Positions 6,775 through 14,447 of a DNA stretch of 17,135 nt are shown here, one piece after another. Position numbers and translations under genes: made by a program. A model generated the notes under the pieces. It ran no database searches. It was not told the origin of the DNA and worked only from the letters and a program-made list of their open reading frames with translations. How positions within the stretch are numbered: the stretch's first letter is position 1; the number at the start of each line of letters is the position of its first letter. This stretch comes from Nitrospiraceae bacterium (GTDB lineage: Bacteria > Nitrospirota > Nitrospiria > Nitrospirales > Nitrospiraceae), in the NCBI GenBank assembly GCA_014534095.1, contig JACVSD010000028.1, positions 1-17,135 of the forward strand, in the 5' to 3' direction.

Positions 6775-8057
6775 GCAGAGCGATCAAAGTCGGTGTGGCA
6801 GTGTTGGTCCTGCTGGGCGCCACGTATCTCTATTACACCGAAATCAAGCCGGTGGTCATCTTCGGTTTGCGATCGGATTATGCGCATGCGATTCCCTTCC
6901 AGAAAATACCGGAGGGGCTTACAAGTCTAAAGGCCGAGTCGTGCGGGCAATGCCATCGCGAGATCTATGAGGAGTGGAAAACCAGCATCCACGCTCAGGC
7001 GTATGACGATCCGTTTTTCCAGGCGTACTGGAAAAAGGACAAGAATGTCTGGGTTTGCTTGAATTGCCATACACCCCTCGAGAACCAACAGCCGACGCTC
7101 GTGAAGGAGGTCCCCCGCGGCCGGGTTGAGAAGGCGGTGGAAGTGCCCAACCCGCATTTCGACGCCGAATATCAGAAGGAGTCGGTCACGTGCGCCGCCT
7201 GTCATGTGCGGGACGGAGTCATTTTGGGACCGTACGAAGACTCGGCAGCCCCGCACCCCACCAAATTCGATCCGAATTTCCGGACCGCCCAGGTCTGCTA
7301 TCGGTGTCATAACGTGGTGTCGGGACCGGCGCAATTTTATAACGTTGGGCCTTGCGGCACGTATGCCGAATACGAAGGTAAGTTCTTCATGCAGGAACGT
7401 GGGTTTATCTGCCAAAGCTGCCACATGCCTGAAGTCGACCGGCCGGTAGCCACGGATAGTCCCATCCGACGGGGACGTCGACATCTGTGGCGGGGGGGAC
7501 ATGACCCCGACATGGTGAAACGCGCGGTGGCCGTGCAGGTGAAGGCCGACCGTGACCACCCCCAACCCGGCGAGCAGATCGAGTTCCGGTTGACCCTTCT
7601 TAATGCGGGCGCCGGCCACAAAATTCCTACCGGCGATCCGGACCGATACTTCACGGTTGAATTCTCCGTTGAAAACCAACAGGGCGAGGTGTTGAAGCAG
7701 CAAACATCGACGATGGGCCGATGGGTGATGTGGCAGCCGGCGATTATTGAGTTATACGACAACCGCCTTATGCCGCTGGCCAGCCGTGAATACGAGTTTG
7801 TGTATCGCCTCCCCGACCAGGGGCAGGGCTTGATTCTAAAGACCCGGGTGCAGTACCACATCCTCACGGACAAGCAGCACAAGATGTTGCAAACCAAGTA
7901 CGGATTGACCGGTGATGACCCTTATCGGTTTGTCATTTACGAGCGCAGCTTTCCGTTATCCTCCGATCTAGCGGCGGCGCTGAACAATAGCGGTTACACC
8001 TCGGCCGTGACCGCTCAGCCTGAGGCTCTGAATTGTAAGGCCGGGGCGGAAGGCTGA
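6771..8057 (+). CDS. Membrane-anchored pentaheme c-type cytochrome
   Basis: 428 aa; ATG at 6771 overlaps the deacetylase stop. Residues 5-33 form an uncleaved signal anchor. Five Cys-X-X-Cys-His haem sites follow: C58-H62, C96-H100, C141-H145, C176-H180 and C214-H218. The C-terminal part (about 250-395) is haem-free and beta-rich, with the Asn-Ala-Gly-Ala-Gly-His-Lys-Ile-Pro-Thr-Gly motif (278-288) often seen after the haem domain in cytochrome c554-like multihaem proteins. It faces the periplasm and should shuttle electrons or act as a redox enzyme; extra histidines are available as distal ligands. The exact partner is unknown. It is the second gene of the deacetylase-cytochrome-sulfurtransferase run. 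Confidence 0.92.
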   Translation: MSRAIKVGVAVLVLLGATYLYYTEIKPVVIFGLRSDYAHAIPFQKIPEGLTSLKAESCGQCHREIYEEWKTSIHAQAYDDPFFQAYWKKDKNVWVCLNCHTPLENQQPTLVKEVPRGRVEKAVEVPNPHFDAEYQKESVTCAACHVRDGVILGPYEDSAAPHPTKFDPNFRTAQVCYRCHNVVSGPAQFYNVGPCGTYAEYEGKFFMQERGFICQSCHMPEVDRPVATDSPIRRGRRHLWRGGHDPDMVKRAVAVQVKADRDHPQPGEQIEFRLTLLNAGAGHKIPTGDPDRYFTVEFSVENQQGEVLKQQTSTMGRWVMWQPAIIELYDNRLMPLASREYEFVYRLPDQGQGLILKTRVQYHILTDKQHKMLQTKYGLTGDDPYRFVIYERSFPLSSDLAAALNNSGYTSAVTAQPEALNCKAGAEG

Positions 8058-8088
8058 TGTCTGTCAACACCCACTACAGAGGATCACC

Positions 8089-8967
8089 ATGAACCATCCG
8101 TTCCTCATTGATACGGAGACGCTTCAGCAGAGACTCGGTCAACCGGGATTGGTCGTGCTCGACGTGCGGGGCAAGGCGGCCTACGAGTTCGGCGGGCACA
8201 TTCCCGGCGCGGTGCATTCGACTTGGCACGAGTACAGCGATCCCAACGCCGCTCCGAAAGGGTTGCTCAACCCGGATCTGAGGCAGATCGAGCAGATTCT
8301 CAGGCGCTTGGGCATCAACCAGGACAGCGAGGTTGTGATCTATTCCAACCCTTTTGACAACTGGGGCGATGAAGGCCGCATGTTTTGGATGCTCGAGTAC
8401 CTGGGGCATAAGAAGCTTCGCGTGCTTGATGGGGGGTGGGTGAAGTGGACGGCCGAAAAGCGGCCGTTCGAGCACGGACGCACGACCCCGCCGCTCGGTA
8501 ACTTCACTGCGCAACCCGTCAAAGACCTCGTCATTTCAAAAGACGATTTGAAGCTGATCGTGCGGACGCCGCATCCCCACACCACCATTTTGGATGCGCG
8601 CAGCCTTGAAGAATATCTAGGGAAGGAAGTCTCTGGGATTCCCCGCCCTGGCCATATTCCTGCCGCGATTCATTTGGCCTGGAACGGGTTTTTAAACAAG
8701 GACGCCACAGTGAAGGATGGCGAGGTTATCAAGGAGGGGCTGCTCGATAAGGGCTTACACCCAGATCAGGAGATCATCTGTTATTGTACTGGAGGCGTGC
8801 GATCGGCCTGGTTGTATTTCGTTCTGAAGTTGGTCGGCTATCAGAACGTTCGCAACTACCCAGGATCGTGGTGGGAGTGGAGTCGTGACTTTGCCTGTCC
8901 GGTAGAGAAGGATTTCCAGGGGCTTCAAAAAATCTTGGGCTTCGACCAGACCGCCCGGCCGTCTTGA
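8089..8967 (+). CDS. Two-domain rhodanese-type sulfurtransferase
   Basis: 292 aa from the ATG at 8089, with AGAGGA upstream. Domain 1 (about 5-125) has the rhodanese landmarks Leu-Asp-Val-Arg and Gly-His-Ile-Pro-Gly-Ala-Val-His but no active-site cysteine: its loop reads Tyr-Ser-Asn-Pro. Domain 2 (about 150-275) has Leu-Asp-Ala-Arg-Ser, Gly-His-Ile-Pro-Ala-Ala and the catalytic loop C233-Thr-Gly-Gly-Val-Arg-Ser, with a second cysteine, C231, two residues before. This is the thiosulfate/3-mercaptopyruvate sulfurtransferase layout; the loop form does not decide between those substrates. No signal peptide is seen, so it is cytoplasmic. It starts 31 nt after the cytochrome gene and is probably cotranscribed with it. 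Confidence 0.92.
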   Translation: MNHPFLIDTETLQQRLGQPGLVVLDVRGKAAYEFGGHIPGAVHSTWHEYSDPNAAPKGLLNPDLRQIEQILRRLGINQDSEVVIYSNPFDNWGDEGRMFWMLEYLGHKKLRVLDGGWVKWTAEKRPFEHGRTTPPLGNFTAQPVKDLVISKDDLKLIVRTPHPHTTILDARSLEEYLGKEVSGIPRPGHIPAAIHLAWNGFLNKDATVKDGEVIKEGLLDKGLHPDQEIICYCTGGVRSAWLYFVLKLVGYQNVRNYPGSWWEWSRDFACPVEKDFQGLQKILGFDQTARPS

Positions 8968-9046
8968 CTCTCTTCGGAGCGCTGTGTAAGGTCCATTACG
9001 GTTAGTCCGACCTCATCTTCACGCATATCAACAGGAGGAGGCGATT

Positions 9047-9397
9047 ATGACAGGAACCATGTGTCGTAGCGCAGCGATGGTGGCGACGGTTGCAGCACTT
9101 GTCGGCATACCGATGCTGAACGGTCTGGCGTTCGCCGCAGAGAATAAGCATGTCAGCGAAGCGGTACAGCATGCCAAGGAAGCCGTTGAACACGGGAAAC
9201 AGGGCCATGCCGATGTGCTCGTCAAGCATGCGGAAGGATCGTTAAAGCATGCGGAAGCGGCCGGCATGAAGAACCCTCATTTAGATGAAGGGGTCAAGCA
9301 CCTGAAGGAAGCGATCGAGCATGGCAAGGCGGGTCACGCCGATGTGGCCACCAAGCATGCCGAGGGCGCGGTCACCCATCTCTCCGAAGTGAAGTAG
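9047..9397 (+). CDS. smbP: Periplasmic His-rich small metal-binding protein (SmbP-like)
   Basis: 116 aa from the ATG at 9047, preceded by a very strong AGGAGGAGG. Residues 1-30 are a signal peptide ending Ala-Phe-Ala before Ala-Glu-Asn-Lys. The mature 86 residues are helical, Ala/Glu/Lys-rich and hold 12 histidines. They consist of two similar halves: residues 36-68 and 79-111 align with an offset of 43, sharing His-Gly-Lys-X-Gly-His-Ala-Asp-Val and Lys-His-Ala-Glu-Gly. Nitrosomonas europaea SmbP is a periplasmic four-helix bundle that binds copper and other divalent metals; the layout here fits that family. The likely role is buffering copper in the periplasm of a copper-dependent organism. 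It has its own terminator downstream and 79 nt upstream of the start. Confidence 0.88.
   Translation: MTGTMCRSAAMVATVAALVGIPMLNGLAFAAENKHVSEAVQHAKEAVEHGKQGHADVLVKHAEGSLKHAEAAGMKNPHLDEGVKHLKEAIEHGKAGHADVATKHAEGAVTHLSEVK
9152..9379 (+). repeat. Internal duplication within smbP (two ~99-nt units)
   Basis: Unit 1 spans 9152-9250 and unit 2 spans 9281-9379, offset 129 nt. They encode matching helix-hairpin units with identically placed histidines, evidence of gene-internal duplication. Confidence 0.75.
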
Positions 9398-9415
9398 ACA
9401 GTGCCGTAGAGAGGA

Positions 9416-9440
9416 AGGGCCGGAGAGATCCGGCCCTCTT
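9416..9440 (+). terminator. Intrinsic terminator candidate after smbP
   Basis: Eight-bp perfect stem AGGGCCGG (9416-9423) and CCGGCCCT (9430-9437) around a six-base loop, 18 nt after the smbP stop. The following CTTCTCG is only moderately T-rich, so termination may be partial. Confidence 0.6.
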
Positions 9441-9484
9441 CTCGTCCTGCTTTCAACCCTCGTTCCTCGCGGTTCCAGCCTAAT

Positions 9485-10276
9485 ATGCGTGTGGGATACT
9501 ACCAATACGATCCGCAATTCGGCGCAGTGGGCAAGAATCTGGACCAGCTGACGGCCCGGCTTGAAGAAGCCGACGCCGATCTGGTGGTGTTGCCTGAACT
9601 CTGCGCCTCAGGATATCAGTTCACTGCACCGCAAGAGGTACACGAGCTTGCCGAGCCGGTTCCCGATGGGCCGACCACCCGGCGTTTGGTCGACATCGCG
9701 AAGCGACGGCGAATGCATATCGTGGCCGGTCTGCCTGAAAGGGATGGGGCGCGCTGCTATAACTCCGCGGTCGTGGTCGGGCCATCCGGATTTATCGGTT
9801 GTTACCGCAAGACGCATCTGTTCTATGAAGAAACCCTGTGGTTTACGCCCGGCGATTCAGGCTTTCACGTCTGGAACATCGGCCAAGCAACCATCGGTGT
9901 GATGATATGTTTTGATTGGTATTATCCGGAAGCCGCCCGGTCTCTGGCCGTTCAAGGCGCCGATATTATCTGCCACCCATCTAATCTCGTTCTGCCGAAT
10001 TGCCCGGATTCCATGCCGGTGCGGTGTCTTGAAAATCGGGTGTTCGCCGTGACATGCAACCGCATCGGGTCCGAAGATCGTGGAGGGAAGGAGACCCTGA
10101 CCTATATCGGCAACAGCGAGATTGTGACGCCCAAGGGGGTCATCCTTCATCGCGCGCCCCGCGACAGGGAAGAACTGACCATCCTTGATATCGATCCCGG
10201 TGAAGCGCGCAGCAAGGAACTGAATCCCTACAATGATCTGTTGCGGGATCGTCGGACGAGCCTGTACCGGGTCTGA
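9485..10276 (+). CDS. Nitrilase-superfamily carbon-nitrogen hydrolase (amidase)
   Basis: 263 aa; the ATG at 9485 gives the usual family opening (Met-Arg-Val-Gly-Tyr-Tyr-Gln), although no clear ribosome site precedes it. The catalytic triad is intact: E38 in Val-Leu-Pro-Glu, K109 in Tyr-Arg-Lys-Thr-His and C142 in Ile-Cys-Phe-Asp-Trp; E116 is the usual second glutamate. The length and the Cys-Phe-Asp-Trp-Tyr-Tyr-Pro-Glu block fit the amidase branch (omega-amidase, N-carbamoyl-putrescine or related amidases) better than true nitrilases, but the substrate cannot be assigned. No signal peptide, so cytoplasmic. It begins about 45 nt after the smbP terminator and is followed by the YqgE gene after 65 nt. 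Confidence 0.92.
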   Translation: MRVGYYQYDPQFGAVGKNLDQLTARLEEADADLVVLPELCASGYQFTAPQEVHELAEPVPDGPTTRRLVDIAKRRRMHIVAGLPERDGARCYNSAVVVGPSGFIGCYRKTHLFYEETLWFTPGDSGFHVWNIGQATIGVMICFDWYYPEAARSLAVQGADIICHPSNLVLPNCPDSMPVRCLENRVFAVTCNRIGSEDRGGKETLTYIGNSEIVTPKGVILHRAPRDREELTILDIDPGEARSKELNPYNDLLRDRRTSLYRV

Positions 10277-10341
10277 CCGCTCTTCGGGCGGTGCGTCGTG
10301 GTTATCTTGCGCCGCACTCCGGGACAGGGTAGGATTTGGTC

Positions 10342-10902
10342 ATGGACCAAGCGCTTGAAAAGGGAATGTTCCTGGTCGCCACACCGAGTCTGCGCGATCC
10401 CAACTTTCGCCAATCCGTGGTATTGCTCTGCGAGCATGGACCGGAAGGCGCGCTCGGCGTCGTCGTCAACCGGCCGACGGCGATGTCCATATCGGAGGCC
10501 TTGCCACAGGTGCCGATTCTCGAAGGCTGCGGCCATGTGCTCTATGCCGGTGGACCGGTTCAGACGAACCAGGTCATGCTGCTTTACCGGGGCGACGAAC
10601 TTCCTGACAATGCGCACCACGTTTTCGATGGCGTCTGTCTGGGGGGGGATATGGGGATGATCGAACGCATTCTCACCGGTGCCGGGACCAGAGAAGCGTT
10701 TCGCGCCTATTTGGGGTATTCAGGGTGGGGGCCGGGCCAGCTGGAAAATGAAATGAAGACCGGGTCTTGGATTGTCATGCCGGCAGACCCGACCTTAGTA
10801 TTCGAGAAGGATCCTGCCGTCGTGTGGGGCGAGCTCCTCATGTCGCTGGGCGATGAGTATCGCCACTATGCCGACATGCCGTTTGATCCCTCCTATAATT
10901 GA
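10342..10902 (+). CDS. yqgE: YqgE/AlgH family protein (DUF179)
   Basis: 186 aa from the ATG at 10342, with AGGA seven nucleotides upstream; an in-frame TTG at 10336 is less likely. Near the N-terminus is the family signature: Gly-Met-Phe-Leu-Val-Ala-Thr-Pro followed by Asp-Pro-Asn-Phe-X-X-Ser-Val-Val-Leu-Leu, then Gly-Ala-Leu-Gly-Val-Val-Val-Asn-Arg-Pro-Thr. A Gly-Gly-Pro-Val block and Tyr-Ser-Gly-Trp-Gly-Pro-Gly-Gln-Leu-Glu-Asn-Glu also match. The family is widespread and cytoplasmic; AlgH was linked to alginate regulation in Pseudomonas but its molecular function is not settled. A short hairpin (10276-10292) right after the upstream stop lacks a T-tract and may not terminate, so cotranscription with the amidase is possible. 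Confidence 0.93.
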   Translation: MDQALEKGMFLVATPSLRDPNFRQSVVLLCEHGPEGALGVVVNRPTAMSISEALPQVPILEGCGHVLYAGGPVQTNQVMLLYRGDELPDNAHHVFDGVCLGGDMGMIERILTGAGTREAFRAYLGYSGWGPGQLENEMKTGSWIVMPADPTLVFEKDPAVVWGELLMSLGDEYRHYADMPFDPSYN

Positions 10903-10994
10903 CTCGCATCTGGACATCCTGAGCAGGATAAGATGGGGGCGACGCTCCGCCATGCGGCTGTCACCTCCTGGTTGGATCTGCTGCGACCTCTCCA

Positions 10995-11023
10995 TTGAAG
11001 CTTCGTCCAGACGGTGCTAGTCT
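10995..11023 (+). promoter_or_regulatory. Candidate promoter of the PDZ lipoprotein gene
   Basis: TTGAAG (10995-11000), a 17-nt spacer and TAGTCT (11018-11023) with a TGC extension in front. A start 6-8 nt downstream of the -10 falls at about 11029-11031, directly before the ATG at 11032, which has no ribosome site. Confidence 0.45.
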
Positions 11024-11031
11024 CTCGCGCC

Positions 11032-12264
11032 ATGCACCATCGGATCCTCAGCGCTCAGCTGTGCTTCGGTACGGCCGTGCTGCTCTTGTTGATGACGACG
11101 GGATGCGGCGTGGGTTATACGTTCCTCAAATCCGAGGCCAAACTGGATCGGCTCGCCGTGCCCATGACCAGAGCGCAAGTGGTGGATGCCATCGGACGTC
11201 CAGACCGGGTGTTGCGTGACGACGGACGGATGCTGGTGTGGGAATACTCCCTGACCGCGAGAAAGCAATGGCTCTATGAAATTGGCTATTGCCCCATCTC
11301 AATCTGGATTGGAGGGTGCTTGTTCTATCCCTTCACAAACATAGCCTCCGAACACCACCGTGAATATCCCCAGCATGTGATTCTCGTGCACGACGAGTTG
11401 TGCGCCTGGGGCCCTCCGGCCGCCATCTTGCAACGACGCCGCGCCTGCGCGGCAGCCGGAGCGCCGGTGACGAGCGAACATGGGAATCGACCGGAACCGG
11501 TGGTGTCGGGAACGGGTCCCATCAGTGCCGAGACGATTGATCGCTATCGCACGATGGCGGTCATGCTGTTTCAAGATGCGGCCGGTGCCCAGGGGAGCGG
11601 CTCACGGGCGGCAGGGATCGTCACGACGCTCATGCTGGATTTAGATGTCCATATGGTGGAGCGTGCCAAGTTGGACGAAGTGCTGAAGGAGCAGGTGATC
11701 CAGTTGACGCACGCCGACGATGCCAATGTCTTGAGAGTCGGCAGATTGCTCGGTGCGCAGGCCATCATTGTGGGAGAAGTGCAGCAATGGGAGCGACAGG
11801 TGGAGGAGCGGCGGCATGCGGTCTCAGTGGCTCTTCGGATTATCGATGTGGAGACCGGTGTACTGCTGTTTAGCGGCGAAGGGCACTTGACCGATTCGTC
11901 CACCGATGACCCGGAACCGTCCGCTCGCCTCATCCTGCATCGCATCCTCACCCGCTTCGGCTCGCAGGCCGGGTTGCTCGGTTCCGGACGCATCGGGGTG
12001 AATTGGGAGTGGCTGGAAGACCACGGAGCCCGCTTTTATATGGTGCGAGAACTACGGAGCGGCCTGCCTGCCGAAAGATCCGGGTTGCAAGTCGGCGATA
12101 AGGTGGTGGCATGTAACGGCATGGCACTGACGTCCGTGAAGACCGAGCGTGAGGCCAAGCGGTTGTGCCAGGTGAGGGCCGGAGAAGCCTTATCGCTCGA
12201 TGTGCGCCGGGCCGACCGCCCGTTGGAACTGGTCATGACCTCGGAGAAGCGCCCGGGGTTATAG
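11032..12264 (+). CDS. Lipoprotein with BamE-like, CsgG-like and PDZ regions
   Basis: 410 aa from the ATG at 11032; a GTG at 11014 is an alternative but neither has a ribosome site. Residues 1-24 are a lipoprotein signal with Thr-Thr-Gly-Cys, lipid Cys25. Residues about 38-75 (Met-Thr-Arg-Ala-Gln-Val-Val-Asp-Ala-Ile-Gly-Arg-Pro-Asp, then a Trp-Glu-Tyr strand) resemble the SmpA/BamE fold. Residues about 172-310 (Ala-Val-Met-Leu-Phe-Gln-Asp, then Met-Val-Glu-Arg, then Gly-Ala-Gln-Ala-Ile-Ile-Val-Gly-Glu-Val) follow the CsgG/outer-membrane-lipoprotein pattern. Residues about 330-400 (Gly-Leu-Pro-Ala-Glu-Arg-Ser-Gly-Leu-Gln-Val-Gly-Asp-Lys-Val) are a PDZ domain without a protease. An envelope scaffolding or assembly role is inferred from the domains. 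DUF3422 follows after 24 nt, a likely operon. Confidence 0.78.
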   Translation: MHHRILSAQLCFGTAVLLLLMTTGCGVGYTFLKSEAKLDRLAVPMTRAQVVDAIGRPDRVLRDDGRMLVWEYSLTARKQWLYEIGYCPISIWIGGCLFYPFTNIASEHHREYPQHVILVHDELCAWGPPAAILQRRRACAAAGAPVTSEHGNRPEPVVSGTGPISAETIDRYRTMAVMLFQDAAGAQGSGSRAAGIVTTLMLDLDVHMVERAKLDEVLKEQVIQLTHADDANVLRVGRLLGAQAIIVGEVQQWERQVEERRHAVSVALRIIDVETGVLLFSGEGHLTDSSTDDPEPSARLILHRILTRFGSQAGLLGSGRIGVNWEWLEDHGARFYMVRELRSGLPAERSGLQVGDKVVACNGMALTSVKTEREAKRLCQVRAGEALSLDVRRADRPLELVMTSEKRPGL

Positions 12265-12288
12265 CGCGACGAGAGAATCAGGAGGAGC

Positions 12289-13665
12289 ATGGATCATCCA
12301 GGCATGCCGCCAACGACCGATGCGTTGATCAAGAAACTGCATGAGCGGCCGCACCTCCCGCTGGGGGAATGGCTGCGTGCGCCTGCCCATGTGCACTACA
12401 AGGCGTTCCGGATGTCAGATCCTCCGACACAGCGGACCGCCAGCCGCTCGGAGTTCCAATCGCTGTTAGGCGCTTTCAAAGTTCCGACCGAAACGACGGT
12501 GCTGCGGGAAGCCTTCGGCTATGGCGTCAAAGAAGCGGATAATGGTGACCGGCTCATCGTAATCTGGCAGGCGCATACCGAGTACTACAGCTACCAACTC
12601 TGGCATCTGCCGTCCACTGCGACGGGAGACGTCGTGTTTGGTCCGCTCACCTTTCCCCACTATCGGTTTCCAGTGACGCCGCTCGGAAGCGAAGTGTGCC
12701 GTTTAGACATTCTTCTTTCGACGAGCCCCTTGCCGCCGCGCGATCGGGTGCGCGCGCTCCTGCCCGGGCCGGTCGTCTATGGAAGCCGGATCTTCGATGC
12801 GCAGACGAGCGTGGTGACCAGTTTCACCCCCGACGAGGATGGGCGGGAACGCTATTGGGTGAGTGTGGAATCCCTCCAGGAGCATGCGTCGCGTTTAAAA
12901 GATATCGTTGACGCGATCGTGCGAATCGAGACGTATTACCACCTGTTGCTGATGCAAAAGCCATTGTTTTCGGCCGCCATCGACCAGGTCTACAAATTCG
13001 AACAGGTTCATTTGAAGCAACGGGAAATCATCACGTCCCATATTGGCCACGCCAATTCAGAGACGCTCCAACGATGGCTCAACAGCCTCACGCAAGATTT
13101 GCTGAAGACCAACCGCATCTCGGGCAAATTGCATTTCGAGCTGTCCGCGTCGCTGCCGTACGACAAAATCGTGCACACGACTTTGGCCTCGCTGGCCGAA
13201 TCACCGATGGAGTCGTATCGACCCGTATCGGACTATGTCCTCGGCGGCATTACCGGCGTCGCCGAAGGCTATCAGCAGTTGTTGAGGCGCATTGAAACCT
13301 TGCGAGGCGGATTCGAAGGAATCATTGGCATTATTCGCACGCGCGTTGATCTCATCCTGCAGGCGCAGAACCTCACGCTGCTCCAAAGCGTCGATAAGAC
13401 GACGAAGAGCCAAGCCCTTCTGCAACATACAGTCGAGGGGCTGTCAGTGATCGTCATCGCGTATTATCTCTCGGGGTTAGCCGGTTACATTTTTAAAGGT
13501 TTGCACGAAGCCGGATGGATGCACCAGGCCAATGTCGCCTCAGCCATCTTCGTGCCGATCGGCATCGGCCTCGCGTTCGTCATCACCACTGCCAGTAAGA
13601 AATATCTACATAAGAAGCTGGCAGGCGAGCACCCGGCAGAAACGCCCAAGACACACGGGGAGTGA
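12289..13665 (+). CDS. DUF3422 family membrane protein
   Basis: 458 aa; ATG at 12289 with AGGAGG at 12280-12285, a short three-base spacer; the next ATG, at 12304, is too far from it. The N-terminal two thirds are soluble: His-Pro-Arg-type opening replaced by Glu-Arg-Pro-His-Leu-Pro, a domain with Trp-Gln-Ala-His-Thr-Glu-Tyr-Tyr-Ser-Tyr, then an all-helical segment with many Leu/Gln/Glu (about 200-375) likely to coil. Two membrane spans close the protein at about 384-402 and 417-435, with a short Lys-rich tail. This layout matches the DUF3422 (membrane-anchored) family, whose function is unknown. It follows the PDZ lipoprotein gene by 24 nt and probably shares its transcript. Confidence 0.85.
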   Translation: MDHPGMPPTTDALIKKLHERPHLPLGEWLRAPAHVHYKAFRMSDPPTQRTASRSEFQSLLGAFKVPTETTVLREAFGYGVKEADNGDRLIVIWQAHTEYYSYQLWHLPSTATGDVVFGPLTFPHYRFPVTPLGSEVCRLDILLSTSPLPPRDRVRALLPGPVVYGSRIFDAQTSVVTSFTPDEDGRERYWVSVESLQEHASRLKDIVDAIVRIETYYHLLLMQKPLFSAAIDQVYKFEQVHLKQREIITSHIGHANSETLQRWLNSLTQDLLKTNRISGKLHFELSASLPYDKIVHTTLASLAESPMESYRPVSDYVLGGITGVAEGYQQLLRRIETLRGGFEGIIGIIRTRVDLILQAQNLTLLQSVDKTTKSQALLQHTVEGLSVIVIAYYLSGLAGYIFKGLHEAGWMHQANVASAIFVPIGIGLAFVITTASKKYLHKKLAGEHPAETPKTHGE

Positions 13666-13782
13666 CGTCGTCGGCGTATCAACTGCAAGTTCAGGCGTGC
13701 GCAGAAAAAAGATGGAAATGGATCGTTGTTTTCTGATACAGGACATCGCCGGCGATGCACGCGAACTAGGAGAGGGCGGCAC

Positions 13783-14283
13783 ATGACGGAGAACCGCTAT
13801 CCTTCCAGAGTGAACCCCCAGCTCTCTGGAACGCTGCACCAGACGCCACGGCTGTTTATTGAGCGCCGGATCGCGCCTCGCGCCACGCCCCGAGGGGGCC
13901 TCGCGTCATTCCTCGCATTGCCGGACCGTGAATCGCCTGAAGGAGACGCGGTTCTCCTCAATATTTCCGTTCAAGGCTGTCAGTTGGATTCCGAAGAGAT
14001 GGTTCCACGGGATCATCCCTATCAGCTCATCGTGTTCGTTCCACCGCACCCCAGTCCGATTCTCGTTCGGAAGGCGTCGACGCGGTGGAGCGTTGGGCGC
14101 GTCCATGGCGTCAACTTTCTCGATCTGGCGCCGCAATCCGAGCGCACGCTTCAGGATGCCATCCGCCAGGGTCCCGTTGCCTCCTGGGTCTTGAGTAGCA
14201 TCCACTTCGGCATGTGGTCCAGCGCAGGCCTCCTCTGCATCGTCGCCCACCTTGCGTCCTCATTCTCGCTTGCGCCCCACTAG
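13783..14283 (+). CDS. PilZ-domain protein (putative c-di-GMP effector)
   Basis: 166 aa; ATG at 13783 with AGGAGAG at 13768-13774. PilZ signature: R29-Ile-Ala-Pro-R33 (RXXXR) in the N-terminal linker and N60-Ile-Ser-Val-Gln-G65 ([D/N]XSXXG) in the first strand of the barrel, followed by a barrel ending Gly-Val-Asn-Phe-Leu at about 109-113. Both motifs needed for binding cyclic di-GMP are present. The C-terminal 35 residues are partly hydrophobic (Trp-Ser-Ser-Ala-Gly-Leu-Leu-Cys-Ile-Val-Ala) and may be membrane-associated. There is no attached output domain. It is separated from DUF3422 by 117 nt, in which a 14-bp perfect palindrome lies (13744-13757). Confidence 0.82.
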   Translation: MTENRYPSRVNPQLSGTLHQTPRLFIERRIAPRATPRGGLASFLALPDRESPEGDAVLLNISVQGCQLDSEEMVPRDHPYQLIVFVPPHPSPILVRKASTRWSVGRVHGVNFLDLAPQSERTLQDAIRQGPVASWVLSSIHFGMWSSAGLLCIVAHLASSFSLAPH

Positions 14284-14447
14284 CTCGTCACACCTTCTAT
14301 CTCCAGACGACAGTGATGAATGGATTGATGATTGAGTCTGGGTCGTCACTTGGCAGTACTGGCGGTTCGCGAGGTGGGGCGCTTCCGTCGTCCGCTAGCT
14401 GGCGTCCTCTTTTAGGCAGTCTGACGGCTCCCTATGCGGATGACGGT

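Noticed and set aside
6927..7897. Long minus-strand frames opposite the cytochrome gene
   Set aside because: The plus strand encodes five haem motifs in one frame; the antisense frames show no domain.
8986..9000. 13-mer AAGGTCCATTACG shared with about 948-960
   Set aside because: A match of this length is expected by chance in a 17-kb window, and the contexts are unrelated.
10276..10292. Hairpin right after the amidase stop as a terminator
   Set aside because: The stem depends on a G-T pair with a three-base loop and has no T-tract after it.
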